From the NCBI GenBank assembly GCA_016858145.1, contig JAEHOE010000216.1, positions 1 through 64,000 of the forward strand: a DNA stretch of 64,000 nt, given 5' to 3'. Shown in pieces: positions 52,919-64,000 of this stretch. The stretch is from Edaphochlamys debaryana (Eukaryota; Chlorophyta; Chlorophyceae; Chlamydomonadales). The translations under genes and the position numbers were made by a program. The notes beneath the pieces were generated by a model. That model saw only the letters and a list, made by a program, of their open reading frames with translations. It was not told the DNA's origin and searched no databases. How positions within the stretch are numbered: the stretch's first letter is position 1; each line of letters begins with the position of its first letter.

Positions 52919-55375
52919 CGGAGCTGGCTGACGTCGACGTACGTGACGCCGCCGGCGGGGCCGAAGGCGGCGTCAAGGCAGCGGCGGAGGCTGCCGCCGA
53001 GCGCCGCCGGGTCCGCCGTCACCACCAGCCGCGCCGGCGGCGGCAGGTGACTAAGCTCCTTACTCACCAGCTGGTACAGGCGGTTGGCGCAGGCGGTTGG
53101 CGCGAGCGGTTGGGATCCGTCGGCGGCGGTTGGGCAGGGCAACGGATCCGCCTCGTCCAGTCCGTCCAGGAGCAGGATCAGCGGCGGCGGCGGCGGGTCG
53201 CCCTCCTCGGCGGCGGCGGCGGCGGCGGCGGCCAGCGGCCGGCGGAGCAGGGCGGCGGCGGCGGTCTCGCCGTCAGCTGCCAGTGCCGCCAGCTGGGGGC
53301 CCGAGGCGCAGGCGGAGAGGATGGGGGCCCGCATGCCGGGGATACTGGAGGGAGGGGTTAAGGGGAAGGGGTGGAGGCATTGTAGGTCGGACGACGTGCG
53401 TTTGCCGAGCCCTCCACCGCTACCCTGCCCTCCACTCCCCACCCATCGGTCCGGTTGCGGTCCGGTCCGGTTCGCTGCGGAGCGTCGAAGCCCTACGCCA
53501 TCGCATCCCATCCCATCTCATACCGACAGGGTCCTTATCCACCCCGCTTCCTCACTGCCTACCCACGAACCCACCTGGATGCCGCCTGGTACGCCAGCCC
53601 CGCCACCACCCGCGCTGGATCCAGGCTGGCGGCGTCGCCAGCGGCGGCAAAGTGCGCCGCCACCACCGGCCCCGCCGCCGCCGCCGGCCCCGCCCGCTTC
53701 CCCCACTCAGAACACAGCGCCGCCGCCGCCGCCGTCTTGCCCTCCCCCGGCGCCCCCAGGATGCAGAGCAGCGCGCCGCCGGGCGCCGCCGCCCCCGCCG
53801 CCAGCCATCGCTCCAGGGGCGCCCAGTCCCACGGGGCGGCGGCGCCTGGCGGCTCCGCCCGGCGGCCTGCCGCCGCCGCCGCCAGCCGCCGCGCCGGCGC
53901 CGCCGGCGGCTGCAGCAGCGCCGCCAGGCGCAGCGTCTGGTTGAAGGCCTCCGTCGAGCCGCTGCGCGCCACCGCCGCCGCCACCACCGCCGCCGCCAGG
54001 TCCGGCTCCGCCGCCGCCGCCTTGGCGGCGTCGACTGCTGCCGCCAGCGCCGCCAGGTCCGCCGCCGCCAGCGGCGGCAGGCGCAGGCCGCCGGGCCCGT
54101 GGGCGTCCAACGCCGCCGCCCACTCCGCCAGACACCAGGACCGACGGGCCGGGCTGGCGGCGGCGGGGTCGGCGGCGGCGGCGGCGGCGGCGACGGCAAC
54201 GATGGTGCCGCCGGCAGCTGTCTTCGCCAGCGCCTGCAACGCCGCTAGGGCGGCCTCAGGCTTTAGCGGCGCCGTGTGCTGCGGCGGAGGGCAGAGGGAA
54301 GAGGAGGGTCAAGCCGAGCCGAAGCCCGCTGTGCTCAGGGCAGCCCTCCCCAACCCGAGCTCCCACCGCCCAACCCTCCCCATCCACACCCTCTGCCCCC
54401 ATCAAAGCAAGTCCACATCCTTGGCATGGCTCACCCCCAGTTCCCGAACCACGCCAAGCCCGCCCGAGCCCAACCCAACTCCATGCCTTTCCTGGACCAA
54501 GCTCCCACCGCCCCTAATTCCCGCTCCCTCAGCCCCCCACCCCGATAGCCCTCCCCTCCAGCCCCTCGCCCCCCCCCTCTCACCAGGTTGTTTGCAAACA
54601 CGTCCACCCACACTCGCGTGCCCTCCCCCCGACCCTCCAGCGCCGCCTCCGCCGCCCCAAACAGGGCCTCCGCCCGCCCGCCCCAGGCGTGACTGATGAT
54701 GAAGTCCGGGGGGCCCACGTCCCCCGGCGCCCCCCCGCCCAGCGCCCCGCCGTCCCGCTGGGAGGCCGCCAGCTCAGCCAGGGAGCACCTGCAGGCGTTA
54801 GGTTGGGGGGGAGGGAGGCACACGAAGCGGTTCGGGGCCAGGGCAGGGGCACCCCCCACGCGTCCAACCCTTCACCCTCAACGCACCCTCCCATACCTTA
54901 GCCCCCACCCCCACCCCCCCAACCCCCCACCCCCCACCCACCTGGCCTGTGCGGTGAGCGGCCGCACCCAGCTCTCCGCCAGCTGTGCGGTGGTGAGGGA
55001 GGCCCAGGCCGCCTCCCCGAGCGCCCCGCGGGCGGCGGCGCGGACGCGGCGGAGGCAGGCCAGGGAGAGGGCGCGGGAGGCGGGGTCTGGGGACGGGGGT
55101 TCCGGGGGTGGTGGTGGTGAGGGGTGGTAAGGGATGGTGGGGGGTGGTGAGGAGTGGTGAGGGGTGGCGTGGAAGGGAGAGGAGGTGGACGCAAGGCAGG
55201 TGTGCGTGTGGGGACTGGGGAGGCGATGTCACGCAGGAGACTGGGTGCAGGGCCGCAACGCCGAGCCCCAACCCAAACTCTGCACGGCCCCACGCCCCCA
55301 CCTGCTGGAACCTTGGGCTTGCTGAGGGCAGCGCTGGCGGGGCGGGATCCCGCGGGAGCTGCGCCGGCGGGCACG
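45114..55375 (-). CDS. STAND NTPase: TIR-like, NACHT, 14 WD40 repeats (5' exon unresolved)
   Basis: Exons in transcript order: 55302-55375, 54942-55086, 54584-54788, 53575-54278, 51883-53344, then 14 WD40 exons starting 51378-51572 and ending 45114-45218 (stop TAG). All junctions found are in phase, giving about 1490 aa without the first exon. The N-terminus shows [20 protein letters not shown], then [10 protein letters not shown] and [12 protein letters not shown], a TIR-like SHAW/WxD arrangement. The NTPase has Walker A GAPGEGKT (near 53740) and Walker [13 protein letters not shown] (53148-53181). Each WD40 exon encodes one repeat (GH...V..VAWSPDG...ASGG.D..VRVWD); 14 repeats suit two seven-bladed propellers. 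The family is signal-sensing NLR-like switches; ligand and output unknown. Ala/Gly inserts are heavy. Confidence 0.85.
45488..51572 (-). repeat. Exon-per-blade WD40 array
   Basis: WD40 exons, in + coordinates: 51378-51572, 50945-51076, 50630-50767, 50228-50350, 49742-49864, 49011-49133, 48634-48813, 48265-48390, 47555-47680, 47119-47268, 46584-46703, 45939-46064, 45488-45613 (then the terminal 45114-45218). Lengths are multiples of three, mostly 120-138 nt (40-46 aa), and every intron is phase 0. Exon 47555-47680 ends in a GC donor (GAG|GCAAGG). The three longest have low-complexity loops. Each could be added or skipped without shifting the frame. Confidence 0.85.
45654..51638 (-). repeat. 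Recurrent intronic motif with duplicated 3' splice sites
   Basis: A motif close to GTGTGTTTTGTGACACGGGC on the + strand recurs near 45654, 46744, 47711, 47819, 48481, 48927, 49163, 49910, 50399, 51107 and 51612. All are in introns 5' of WD40 exons. Where measured (46744) it begins 41 nt upstream of the acceptor in transcript direction. Most copies are followed on the + side by a second, partial copy of the neighbouring exon's 5' end with its acceptor (for example 47744-47794 and 47851-47896). Confidence 0.75.
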
Positions 55376-56725
55376 CTAGGGGGGGCTGAGAGGGCGGGGG
55401 GAGGGGGGGATGTCGGGTGCGCAAGAAGGCGTGAAGAAGGGGACTTCCAGGCCCGGTCGTCAATCGACGCTGAACGAGCTGTGGGAAGCTATCCGTAAGA
55501 AGGCCGCGAGAGGAGCGAAAGCACGCGCAGGAACGCACCGTCGGCGCTCGATGCCGCGCCCGAAGCAGGTGCATTCTTCGCAGCACCGGCTCCAGGGCTT
55601 GTTGAAGGTGCTACTGCACCATTACTTTGCGGTCGGGACGCCTGCGTGGATGGCGCGGCGACAGCGCGGCAGTGCGAATGCGCATGTGAGGAAGGCCGAC
55701 TTTCGTGACGCTCCCACACGTCGCAGCGAGTTCCACTAAACATCCATCTGCTAGCTCATGCGTACCTGCTGCCCTCCCGCGCGTGGCACGCTCGCTGAGC
55801 AGCCCATTCCAACTAGCTAACCAATTGCGTATCAACTACTCATGCGAAGAAAGCATGGCCGCGTGTATGTGTATGGTATGGGCGTCGGGGCACCGGGAGT
55901 CGAGGTTTGAGATCCCGTTGGGGCGGTTGCCCGCACAACAACAACCGTGGGCTGTTAGGACCCCTGCGCAGATTGGCTTGCTAGTAGTCCCGAAAGCAAG
56001 CCAAAGGCACAAGGGTGAGGACCTGCGGACGACCTGGGCCCTGACCTCCACCCTCGTCCACGGCTCCACGGTCCACGCTTCAATCACGCAGTGCCCCTCT
56101 CGCGCCTCTTCGCCATCAATCCCACCCGCACAAATGACCATGCCCCCTCGCCCTGCGCGCCTTGAAAGCAAGCAACTTCAGTTCACCAGGCTCCACACCA
56201 CTTGAGCAGTCACCATTGCACACAGCAGTCCCCTGAATGCACATAGCCCCCACGCAAATACTTTCGTGGTTCCTCGCCTACCGTCCATTCCCGAACGCCC
56301 GCACTCCAGCCGGCCCACAACCCGCTGCGTGCACCATGCTTGGCTCACCCCCCCCCCCTTGCGACATACAAGCCCTGGACAAGCTCCTGCAGCACTGCAG
56401 CACTGCAAAGCACTCCGCCGTCCGACCCTGACTCGTGACCAACAGACGTAAGCAGCGGCGAGCCACAAGTCAGTACCACGCCGCAGCGCCCGGCACGCCA
56501 CCTCTGCCTCCGCCAGCTCCTCTCCTGAGGACCTCGCGGGGCTGGATCTCGGTTGGATCTGGATTAGATCTGGGTTGGATCTGGGTTGGATGCCTGCCTG
56601 CCTGTGGTCTCCATCCATCCTCACCAGCACCGAGCCGAGGGGCGCACTTGCCTGCAGCCCCCCGGCACCAGCGCCCTCGCCCTCGCCCCAGAACCACAGG
56701 GGCTGCCGCCCGGTCGCCGCTACAC
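55376..56725. other. Region between STAND gene and LRR gene
   Basis: It should contain the 5' exon and promoter of the STAND gene and the 3' UTR of the LRR gene. The STAND first exon must end two bases into a codon; no unique ATG-donor pair was chosen. A - strand Ala/Ser-rich frame (55489-55743) is one candidate. Near 56545-56590 a GGATCTGGGTTGGATCTGG short tandem repeat occurs. Confidence 0.45.
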
Positions 56726-59700
56726 CTACGGGGCCTGCAGGCCGTGCTGTGCCTGCTGCGCCTGCTGTGCCGCTTGGAACGCCTGGAGGACAGCCTGTGG
56801 GGGGCAGGGACGGGGGAGTGGGGAGGAGAATGGGAGGGATGGATGGCGGGGTTGGGCCCCTGGCAAATGCGACACGTCCCCGCTTCCAGCGAGAGCTACC
56901 CTCCCCCCACCCCCCGCCCCCCCACCGACGCACGCACCGGCCCAAAGTTGAGGACGAAGCCGGGGCCCTCGGGCATCTCATTGTCCGCCACCAGGCGCAG
57001 CTGGGGGGGAGGGGGGAAGGAGGGGGGGGGGAGGGGCGTGTGTGGTGGGAACGCGTGCATATTGTCAGCTAACCAGACTCGCCCGCCCCCCGGGCCCGGC
57101 TCCAGACCCGGCTCCCCGCCTGCTCCCAACACCAGTCTGCGCCGCCGTCGGCGTCGCCCCCTCCCCTATCGCCCGAACTTGCAGTACGGCAATCCCGCAC
57201 CCGCCCCCCGCCCTTCATGTCTGGGTGATCACCTTGCAGTACGGCACTTCCGCCTGCATGGTACGGCGGATGCGGTAGGTGGCGGGGGGCGGCAGGGCCT
57301 CCATCTTGAGGGACCTGGGGGGGGTCAGGGGGGTTGGGGGGGGGCAGGGGGGTCAGGGGGATTCGGGGGTCAGGAGGGTTAGGGGGGAAAGCAAGGGCGG
57401 GGCGTGCAGTGTGCAACGCAAAGGGCGTGAGGGGGTGCTCTGTGGGGACTGGGGAGGATGCTCTGGGGTGGGGGCGTGCATGGGGTCAAGCCCGCCGGGT
57501 AACCCCCCCCCCTGCCCCGCTCCCCTCCGCCCCCCCACCTGAGCCGCGTCAGCCGCCCCAGCGGGCCGTACTCCGTGGATCCGGCCCAGTCGCTGCCGTA
57601 CACGTTCCACACCTCAAGCTCCTCCAGGGAGGACAGCTCTGGGGGGGAGGGGGAGGGGAGAGGGGGTTGAGGAGGCGGGAGTGCGTGAGGCGGCAGGGGG
57701 ACGGGGGGGGGCAGGGGCAGGGGCAGGCCCGTGCAGAGGCCCGTGTGTTTAGGGAGTACCCGTTGCAGAGCCCCGTGTGTGTGCACCTGCAAACAGACTC
57801 AGATCCAAGGATCCCATGTGCCCCCCCCCCCCACCTGACAGGTCGTCCACCAGGCGCTGATCCAGCACCCCAGCCAGCTGGTCCTGTCAGGGGGGGGAGG
57901 GGGAGGGAGGGGGAGGGGAGGGGGAAAGGGGGGTTGAAGCTGGCGGGGAGAGGTGCTTTAGGGTCGCAGCTGCAAGGAAGGGTGGGGGCTGGGGGAACCC
58001 GACGCTGACGGCCTCCCACAGCCGGCCACAGCCACCCTGCGAGGACCCCTGCCCCCTCTCCCCGTCAAAGCAAACCCCGGGGTGCTCACAGCCCCCTCTT
58101 CTTCCTCTTGACGCACCCGCCTTCCTTTTACGCCCCCCCCATCCCTCCCCAAGCCCCCCCACCTGGTGGCTGTCCACAAAGAGCACGCCCGGGATCAGGG
58201 CCCTCAACACCTTTCCCTCCCTGGGCCTCACCCTGCCCGCCCTTCGCTTCAACGCAGAACCACCCCAAGGGACCCCCCACCTGGTGACCGCTCCCTACTT
58301 TCCCTGGCTATCCCCACCCGTATCTCCCCCCTTCCCCTTTCCCCCCCCACCCCCCACCTGGTGGCTGTCCGCGAAGAACACGCCCAGGGTGCTCAGCCGC
58401 CGCAGACCCGCCAGGCGGCGCAGGGGCGTGTGGGGGGGGCGGCCGCGGGGGCCGGCGCCGGGGGTGGGGCCGGGGCCGGGGGCGGACCCCGCGCCACCGG
58501 GGCCGGGGCCAGGGCCGGGGCCGGCGGCGGGGGTCCGCGGTCCGGGGTCGTGGGCCGGCCCCGCCGAGCCGCAGCCGCAGCCGGCGGCCGCCTCCGGGCC
58601 CCTGGGCCCCTGGCACTGGTCTGTGGGGGCGGGGGTCGGGTTGCCGAGCGGCGGGGCCGCGGGATCCGATCTCCCAGCCGCCAGATCCGCCGCGTCCCCC
58701 TTGGCCCCCTGATCCGCCTGCCCCTGATCCGCGCCCTGATCCGCCTGCCCCCGCATGAGGCCGGCGAAGGTGCGCATGTCGTACTCGATGGTCAGACTGG
58801 AGGGGAGGAGAGGACGGGGGGGGGGGACAGGGGGGTGTTTGTTGCTGAGCGGGAACGCGCCGACGCCAGGGAAACCTTGTATGGAGAGGTACATACCGCC
58901 GTGTTAACCAAATGGTGAGAACAGGGGGGGGGGGCGAGGGGAGACGGGGTTTAGGAAGTTCCCAGGTCGCGGCCCCCCAAGCCTCAGCGCAGGTGCGCCC
59001 CTTGCTCCGCTCTGCGGTGACCTTCCGTCTCCCCTCTCTGTCCCTCCCCTTACAACTGCCCCGCCCCCCCCCCGTTGCCCCATCCCACCTGCCCAGCTTG
59101 CTGCACCCCGCGATCCAGTCGTACAGATCCACCCCCCCGTTGCCTCGGCCCTGGGGCCAGTGGACGGTGGCGTACAGGGAGAGGCCCTCCAGCACCGACT
59201 GTTGGGGGAGGGGGTGCAGGGAGGGCAGGATGCGGGGGGGAAGGAGGAGCGGGGGCAGAGGCACAATGCGGGCACGTGACTACATCATCCTCAGGGCATC
59301 CCTAACTTCCCACCTCCCCCCCCACTCGCCTGCAGCTGGCTCGCCCCCGCCGCGCCCTCACCTCACCCGACACCACCCCCTCCTGCACCATACAACACAC
59401 ACGCTCCGGCACCCCCCTCTCCCCCCCACTCGCCTGCAGCTGGCTCGCCCCCGCCGCGCCCTCCAGCACCACGTTCTGCACCCCCAGCGCCCGCAGGGAG
59501 GGGGGCAGGTGGGGCAGCTGAAGGCGAAAGGGCTGCGAGGAGGCCTGAGGTGGGTGTGTGGACGGGGTGAGGGCAGGAGGGCGTGAGCGTGGCGGGAGTA
59601 ACAGCACAGCGCTCAACCTGCCTACGGCGTGTATCGACTTCCATTGTGCTGCATTCCCCCACTACCCCTCTCTTGCCTACCACTCAACACCCTGTTGCCT

Positions 59701-62700
59701 CCACCCCCCCTCTTGCCTCCCCCTTGACCCCTCCCCCCTTCGAGATCCCACCTGGTTGAACAGATCCAGGTGCGACAGGCGGCTGAAGGTGAGCGCCGCG
59801 GATCTGGTGAGCGAGATCCGGCCCAGCATGTACACGTCATGCAGCCGGGACCAGGCGGAGGACAGGACCTGACAGGGGGGGAGGAGGGGGGGGGGTCGGA
59901 GGGCTTAGCGTAGGGTGAAGGTGTGAGCAGACGAGGGGAAGGAGAAAGCTTCCGGCCTCTGCCTCCATTTCTTCGCCCTCGCTCCCCCCCCTGCTCGCCT
60001 TCGCCGCCCCCTGGTCGATGGGCAGTGCCCCCGGGTCGTCGTACAGCCTCAGCCGCTCCAGGGAGGTCAGGGAGGCCAGGGCCAGGGCGGGGGAGGGAGG
60101 GGGGGAGGCGGGGGCGGCGGCGGCGGCGGCGGCAGGGTTGGCGGCGGCGGTGGGGTCCGCCGCCTCCGCTGGCGGCGCGGCGGCGGCCGTAGAGGCGGGA
60201 TCAGCTGTGGCGGCGGCGGTGGCGGCCCCTCCAGCAGAGGCGGAGGCCGGCGCGCCGGCGGCGGAGGGCCCCGCGCCCGCCTCCGCTGGCCCGCTTTCTA
60301 GGGCGCTCGGGGGGAACTGGAAGGCAGCTGCTGCCCCCGCTGCCCCCGCCCCCGCTCCCGCTGGCCCCCCGCAACCGTCCACTTCCATGGCTCCTTCCCC
60401 ACACGGCCCTGGGCCCGTCGCCTCCACCGCCTCCGCCGCCTCCACCGCTCTCCCGCCACCATCCGCCCCCTGCGTCTGAGGCTGCTGCGGCGGCGGAGGC
60501 GGCCCGCCGCCTGCAGCGGGCGGGGCCGCACCACGAGCGCCGAACCCTGCCCCGGTCTCGCAGGCCGCAGCGCCGCCAACCGCTGGCCCCAGCTCAGTCG
60601 CCGCCTCCTCAGCCGCCATGGCCATCGCCTGCCCCGGCCCCGCCTCGATCGCCATTGCCGTGGCTTCTGCCCCCAGCTCCGCTCCCTCTGTCCCGGACCC
60701 CCCGGCCGCCATTGCCGTCGCCTCCACCGCCCCCTGCCCCTGCCCCGCCTCCTCCCGGCCCTGCCCCTGCCCCTCCTCCTCCCGGCCCTGCCCCTGCCCC
60801 TCCTCCGCCCCCCAGTCCTCCTCCCCCCCGTCCAGCTCCTCCAGCGCCACAGCGGCCGCAGCGGGCGGGGGCTGGTGGCTGCCGTTGCCCTGCAGCGGGG
60901 GGCGGGGTGGGGTGGGGCGGTGTGTGGGGGGGTCTCTTTGGAGCAAGGGAGATGAAGTGGTGGCAAGCAAGGAAGGGCGTTTGGGGGTCATGGTGAGCAA
61001 TGGTCGCTGCGGGGGTTGCGGTGGCGGCAAGGGGCCAGGGCGCGGGGCACGGCAATGGGACTGGGCAGTTGGAGATCGACAGATCGTGGTACGGACGTGG
61101 ACGAGCAGATCTGGCACCCACCCCTCGATCCTCTACGCACCCCACCTTGGCCGGTGCAACCACGAGGGTGAGGTCCTTGATGCCCCCCAGAGAGGACAGG
61201 GCGTCCAGGCGGGTGGAGGCGGAGGAGGCCTGAGCGGGAGGGGGGAGGGGGGAAGAGGACAGTGAGGCAAGGGGGGGGCCGAGGGCTGGGTGCGGCCCAT
61301 GCCCATGCGGTCGACTGCAGCCCGCTTGCCGGCAGGCCCCCTGCAGGCCCCTGCAGGTACCACGGAGGCCCCCAGGTGGGAGCGAGAGTTTGGGGCAGGG
61401 GAGTTGGAACTCTGAAAAACGTTGCAGCCCCGCCTCCCCTGCCCCAAACTCTCGCCCCCACCTGCAGCAGCAGCCCCAGGGGTGAGCCCCGGCCGACGTC
61501 TGCCCATACACACACGCCCGTTCCCCCCTCTTCTCCCCCCCCGCCCCCCCCCGTCCCCCCCGCCCCCCCCCCCCACCTGCAGCAGCAGCCCCAGGGACGT
61601 GAGCCCCGGCGCTGGCAGCGGCCCCCGCGAGGGCAGGGACAGCTGGGCCAGGGAGGAGAGGCGCTCGTCATCAAGAGGGGCCTGAGGAGGAGAGGGGGGC
61701 AGACACAGGGGGCAGACATAGGGGTCAAGGGTGTAGGGGACGGGGTGTCGTCTTGGCTTGGAAAATAGGGCAAAGCGGCGCTCCGTGTGTGCAGAAGGCG
61801 CGGGGCCGCCGGTTGACGGTTGAGGAGCCAGGCCGCCCCTTGCCCCACGCGTTCCCCTCTCCCTTACCCCTAACCCCGCACCCCGCACCCCACACCCCAC
61901 ACCCCCGCCTAGGGGATTAGCCCCCTGGTCGTGGGTGCGCTGTCCGTGAACCCATGGGGTCCGGCGCCCCACACCCCAACGTAGGACTCCTCCCCACCGC
62001 GGGAGCACACCGCCGTACGTTTTTTCCCCGGGATTCTTTTGCTCCGCGCGCCTTTGCGTGTTTCCATTCTTTAGCTCCCCCACTTATTTAGCTTCTCCCT
62101 GCGTACTGCGCGACCGCACGCACGCCACTGCACGCCTCCAACCTTCCGCGCTTTCGCATGTTCGCACTTCTCTCGCCCTTCCCCTCCCCGCCCGCGTTCC
62201 GCCGTGCCCTCTCCTCCGTGGTGGTTTCTTCGATATGCCCAGGTGAGTCCGGGACGAGGCGGGTCTCGTTTCGGGGGATAATGTTATGTGCCTTTCGGGT
62301 GGTGGTGTGCGGCGCGTTGCACTTGAATGCCCAAAGCACCCCAGCGACCTGCCGGTCCGTTACCTGCGACTACATAGTGCTTTGGGATAGCGTTCAGCCG
62401 CCGCTGCCTACGCCACTTTCAGCTCCAGCCTCAGCGCACGCCTCTTCCACGGACACCCGACCCTATCATGGACACTGTGGCGGTATGTACCTTCTCCGGC
62501 AATCCCACTCACGATTCGATGCTCTCCCGCTTATCAGCTTCAAACACCCCCGCCTACCCCACCCACCTCGTGCCATGCGTTGATGTTGAGTGCCTTGAGA
62601 CCCGGGAGCGCCGCCACCACCCGCCACAGCTCCTCGCTCAGGGCCGCCTCGTGCCGCCGCGCCGTCGCCAGCGCCTCCTCATTCACCTCCTCCTCCTCCT

Positions 62701-64000
62701 CCTCCTCCTCCTCCTCCTCCCCGTCCTCTTCCTCGTCTTCCTCCCCCTCGGCTTCGGCGTCCTCGTCCGCCGCTTCGTCTTCCTCCCCGTCCCCGTCTAG
62801 CAGGACGAAGGGCGGCGGCCCCCCGACGGCCGCCGGCGGCCCCGCCTCCGCCCCCTCCTCGGCCGCCTGAGCAGCCGGGCCCACCGCCGCCCCTTCGCCT
62901 TCCGGGCCCACTCCGGCGGCCCCTTCGCCGTCGTCCATGGGGTCCGGCGGGGCCTGCACTGGGCCTGGCGCGGGCCAGCCCGGGCCCGCAGCCCATCCCT
63001 GCAGCGCGCCGGGGCCCACGTCAGCGCCGTCCATGGACCCGACTGCCGCCGGAGCACCCGCAGCCGCTGCCTCGGCATCCACTTGCATGGCTGAAGCCCC
63101 GGGGTCGGAGGAGGCAGCGGCGGCACCCAACGAGCCCGCGGGCCCCGCAGCTGCCTGGGAAGGCCCCGGGCCGTCCGCGGCCGCAACCCGGGAGGCCGGG
63201 GCCCTGGCGGCGCCCGCAGCCGGCGCAGAGGGGGCTGCCTGGAGAGGCCCCGGGCCGGCGGCGTCTACCATTTCGGTGCCGGTGTCTGCAGCCCCAACCC
63301 CTGCGGCCGGGGCCGGGGCCGGGGCGCTAGCGCCGCCGCCAGGGGGTGCAGCGGCAGAGCGGTTGGGGGCGGCAGCGGGCCCTGCCCCTGCACCCACGCC
63401 TCCTTCAGGAACGAGGCCGCGAGCGGCCACGTCCCTCCACGACAGTATCCGCTCGTGACCCGGCGCGGAGGGCCCTGCCGCTGCGTCCGAGGGCCCCACC
63501 TGCCCGCCCGCGTCCCCGGCCTCAGGCCTGCCGCCGCCGCCGCTAGCTCCGCCGCCAGCTCCGCCGCCGGCGTCAGGGCCGCCGCTGCCGCCGCCAGCGC
63601 CGAGCACGCCGCCCAGGCCCCCCTCGAATGAGTGCTCCCTCGAAGGGCCCGCCGAGAGGTCTGGGGAGGGCGTGAGGCTGATGGAGCCGCCGGCGTCCGA
63701 GGCCCCCGCCGCCCAGGAGCCGAAGCCCACGCTGCCGTCGTCGCCGCTGCCGCCGCCGCCGCCGACGACGACCCCCGCCGCCGCCAGGTATTCGGCCAGG
63801 TCCACGACGGGCTCCCAGCCGGGCCCCTGGGCCTGGACCTGGGCCTGGGCCTGGATCGCCGGCGGCGGCGGCGGCCCTTGGGCTGCGGGTCCGGGCCCGG
63901 GATCGTCCAGGGGCGGCGGGTGCGGGGGCCAGTGGAGAGGGGGCAGCCAGGCCGGCAGCTGGGGTGGCGGCATGTGGGGCGGCGGCGGGAGTGGGGCGCC
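56726..64000 (-). CDS. Leucine-rich-repeat protein with acidic tract (5' end outside window)
   Basis: Exons in transcript order: from beyond 64000 to 62567, then 61577-61681, 61146-61229, 59999-60889, 59752-59868, 59434-59544, 59089-59198, 58358-58796, 57835-57883, 57539-57638, 57233-57314, 56938-57000 and 56726-56794 (stop TAG). They join in phase to about 1217 visible residues. The first exon is Gly/Ala/Pro-rich, then has a Glu/Asp tract encoded near 62685-62800, followed by EELWRVVAALPGLKALNINA. Leucine-rich segments recur (SSLAQLSLPSRGPLP, LTSLERLRLYDDPGALP, FSRLSHLDLFNQ, LPPSLRALGVQNVVLEG, SSLEELEVWNVYGSD, LRRLSTLGVFFADSHQ). Two introns are GC-AG (after 59999 and 59434). No enzyme domain is seen; a protein-binding role is inferred. 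Confidence 0.75.
58164..58219 (-). pseudogene. Possible relict LRR exon
   Basis: On the - strand GKVLRALIPGVLFVDSHQ followed by GTGGGG closely parallels the end of exon 58358-58796 (RRLSTLGVFFADSHQ plus the same donor). No acceptor found upstream keeps the frame, so it is probably a duplicated exon end inside the intron. Confidence 0.45.
61373..61464. repeat. 31-bp inverted repeat in an LRR-gene intron
   Basis: Arms 61373-61403 and 61434-61464 are reverse complements with one mismatch, separated by 30 nt. Each arm starts at a CAG|GTGGG donor-like sequence; the right arm is continuous with a copy of the exon end at 61577 (CTGCAGCAGCAGCCCCAGG on +). The transcript could form a stable hairpin. 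Confidence 0.85.

Noticed and set aside
50630..53511. Long + strand open frames across the STAND gene (for example 51926-52810 and 53455-54696).
   Set aside because: They are antisense shadows of GC-rich Ala/Gly-coding exons; the - strand reading gives Walker motifs, WD40 repeats and in-phase splice sites.
55410..55739. A + strand frame of 109 codons with a basic, folded-looking sequence (RQSTLNELWEAIRKKAAR).
   Set aside because: It overlaps the presumed 5' exon/promoter of the - strand STAND gene, has no recognised domain and no splice or polyadenylation context. At most a relict of a transposon ORF.
62580..62870. + strand frame made of a long Ser run.
   Set aside because: It is the antisense of the Glu/Asp tract in the LRR gene's first exon.

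Overview
The window looks like nuclear DNA of a volvocine-type green alga (Chlamydomonas/Volvox relatives). It is very GC-rich. Host genes are cut into many short exons with G-rich donors and long C-rich tracts before the acceptor AG. One gene is followed by a TGTAA polyadenylation signal, and low-complexity Ala/Gly/Pro inserts are common. The organism is inferred from these traits, not identified.

Bases 1-22969 are one giant Ty3/gypsy-type LTR retrotransposon on the + strand. The window opens inside its 5' LTR; the matching 3' LTR ends at 22969 and differs by only three small indels over about 570 bp, so the insertion looks recent. In order it carries a Gag ORF that already contains a DSG retropepsin, a long linker made of at least nine degenerate helical modules, a second retropepsin-like domain with DSA, and a Pol ORF. 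Pol holds RT (WVDD), RNase H, a PHD finger, a duplicated pre-integrase block, integrase and GPY. Downstream lies a six-exon spliced accessory gene ending in a coiled coil. Several frames are broken between 4.8 and 7.2 kb.

Bases 24111-34646 hold two + strand host genes. The first is a 300-aa plastid-targeted protein with a CBM45-like C-terminus, in nine exons that all join in phase. The second is a TMEM62-type membrane metallophosphoesterase in twelve exons with all metal-site motifs present.

Bases 34.6-45.1 kb are gene-poor. They hold two U2 snRNA genes on the - strand, each in a roughly 1-kb segmental duplicate, plus a second duplicated block of about 550 bp, an AATACGG-motif cluster and microsatellites.

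Bases 45.1-64 kb hold two co-oriented - strand genes. The first is a STAND NTPase with a TIR-like N-terminus, a NACHT-type NTPase and exactly 14 WD40 repeats, each encoded by its own phase-0 exon. The second is a leucine-rich-repeat protein with an acidic tract, whose 5' end lies beyond the window. The first resembles NLR-type sensors; the link between the two genes is only proximity and orientation.
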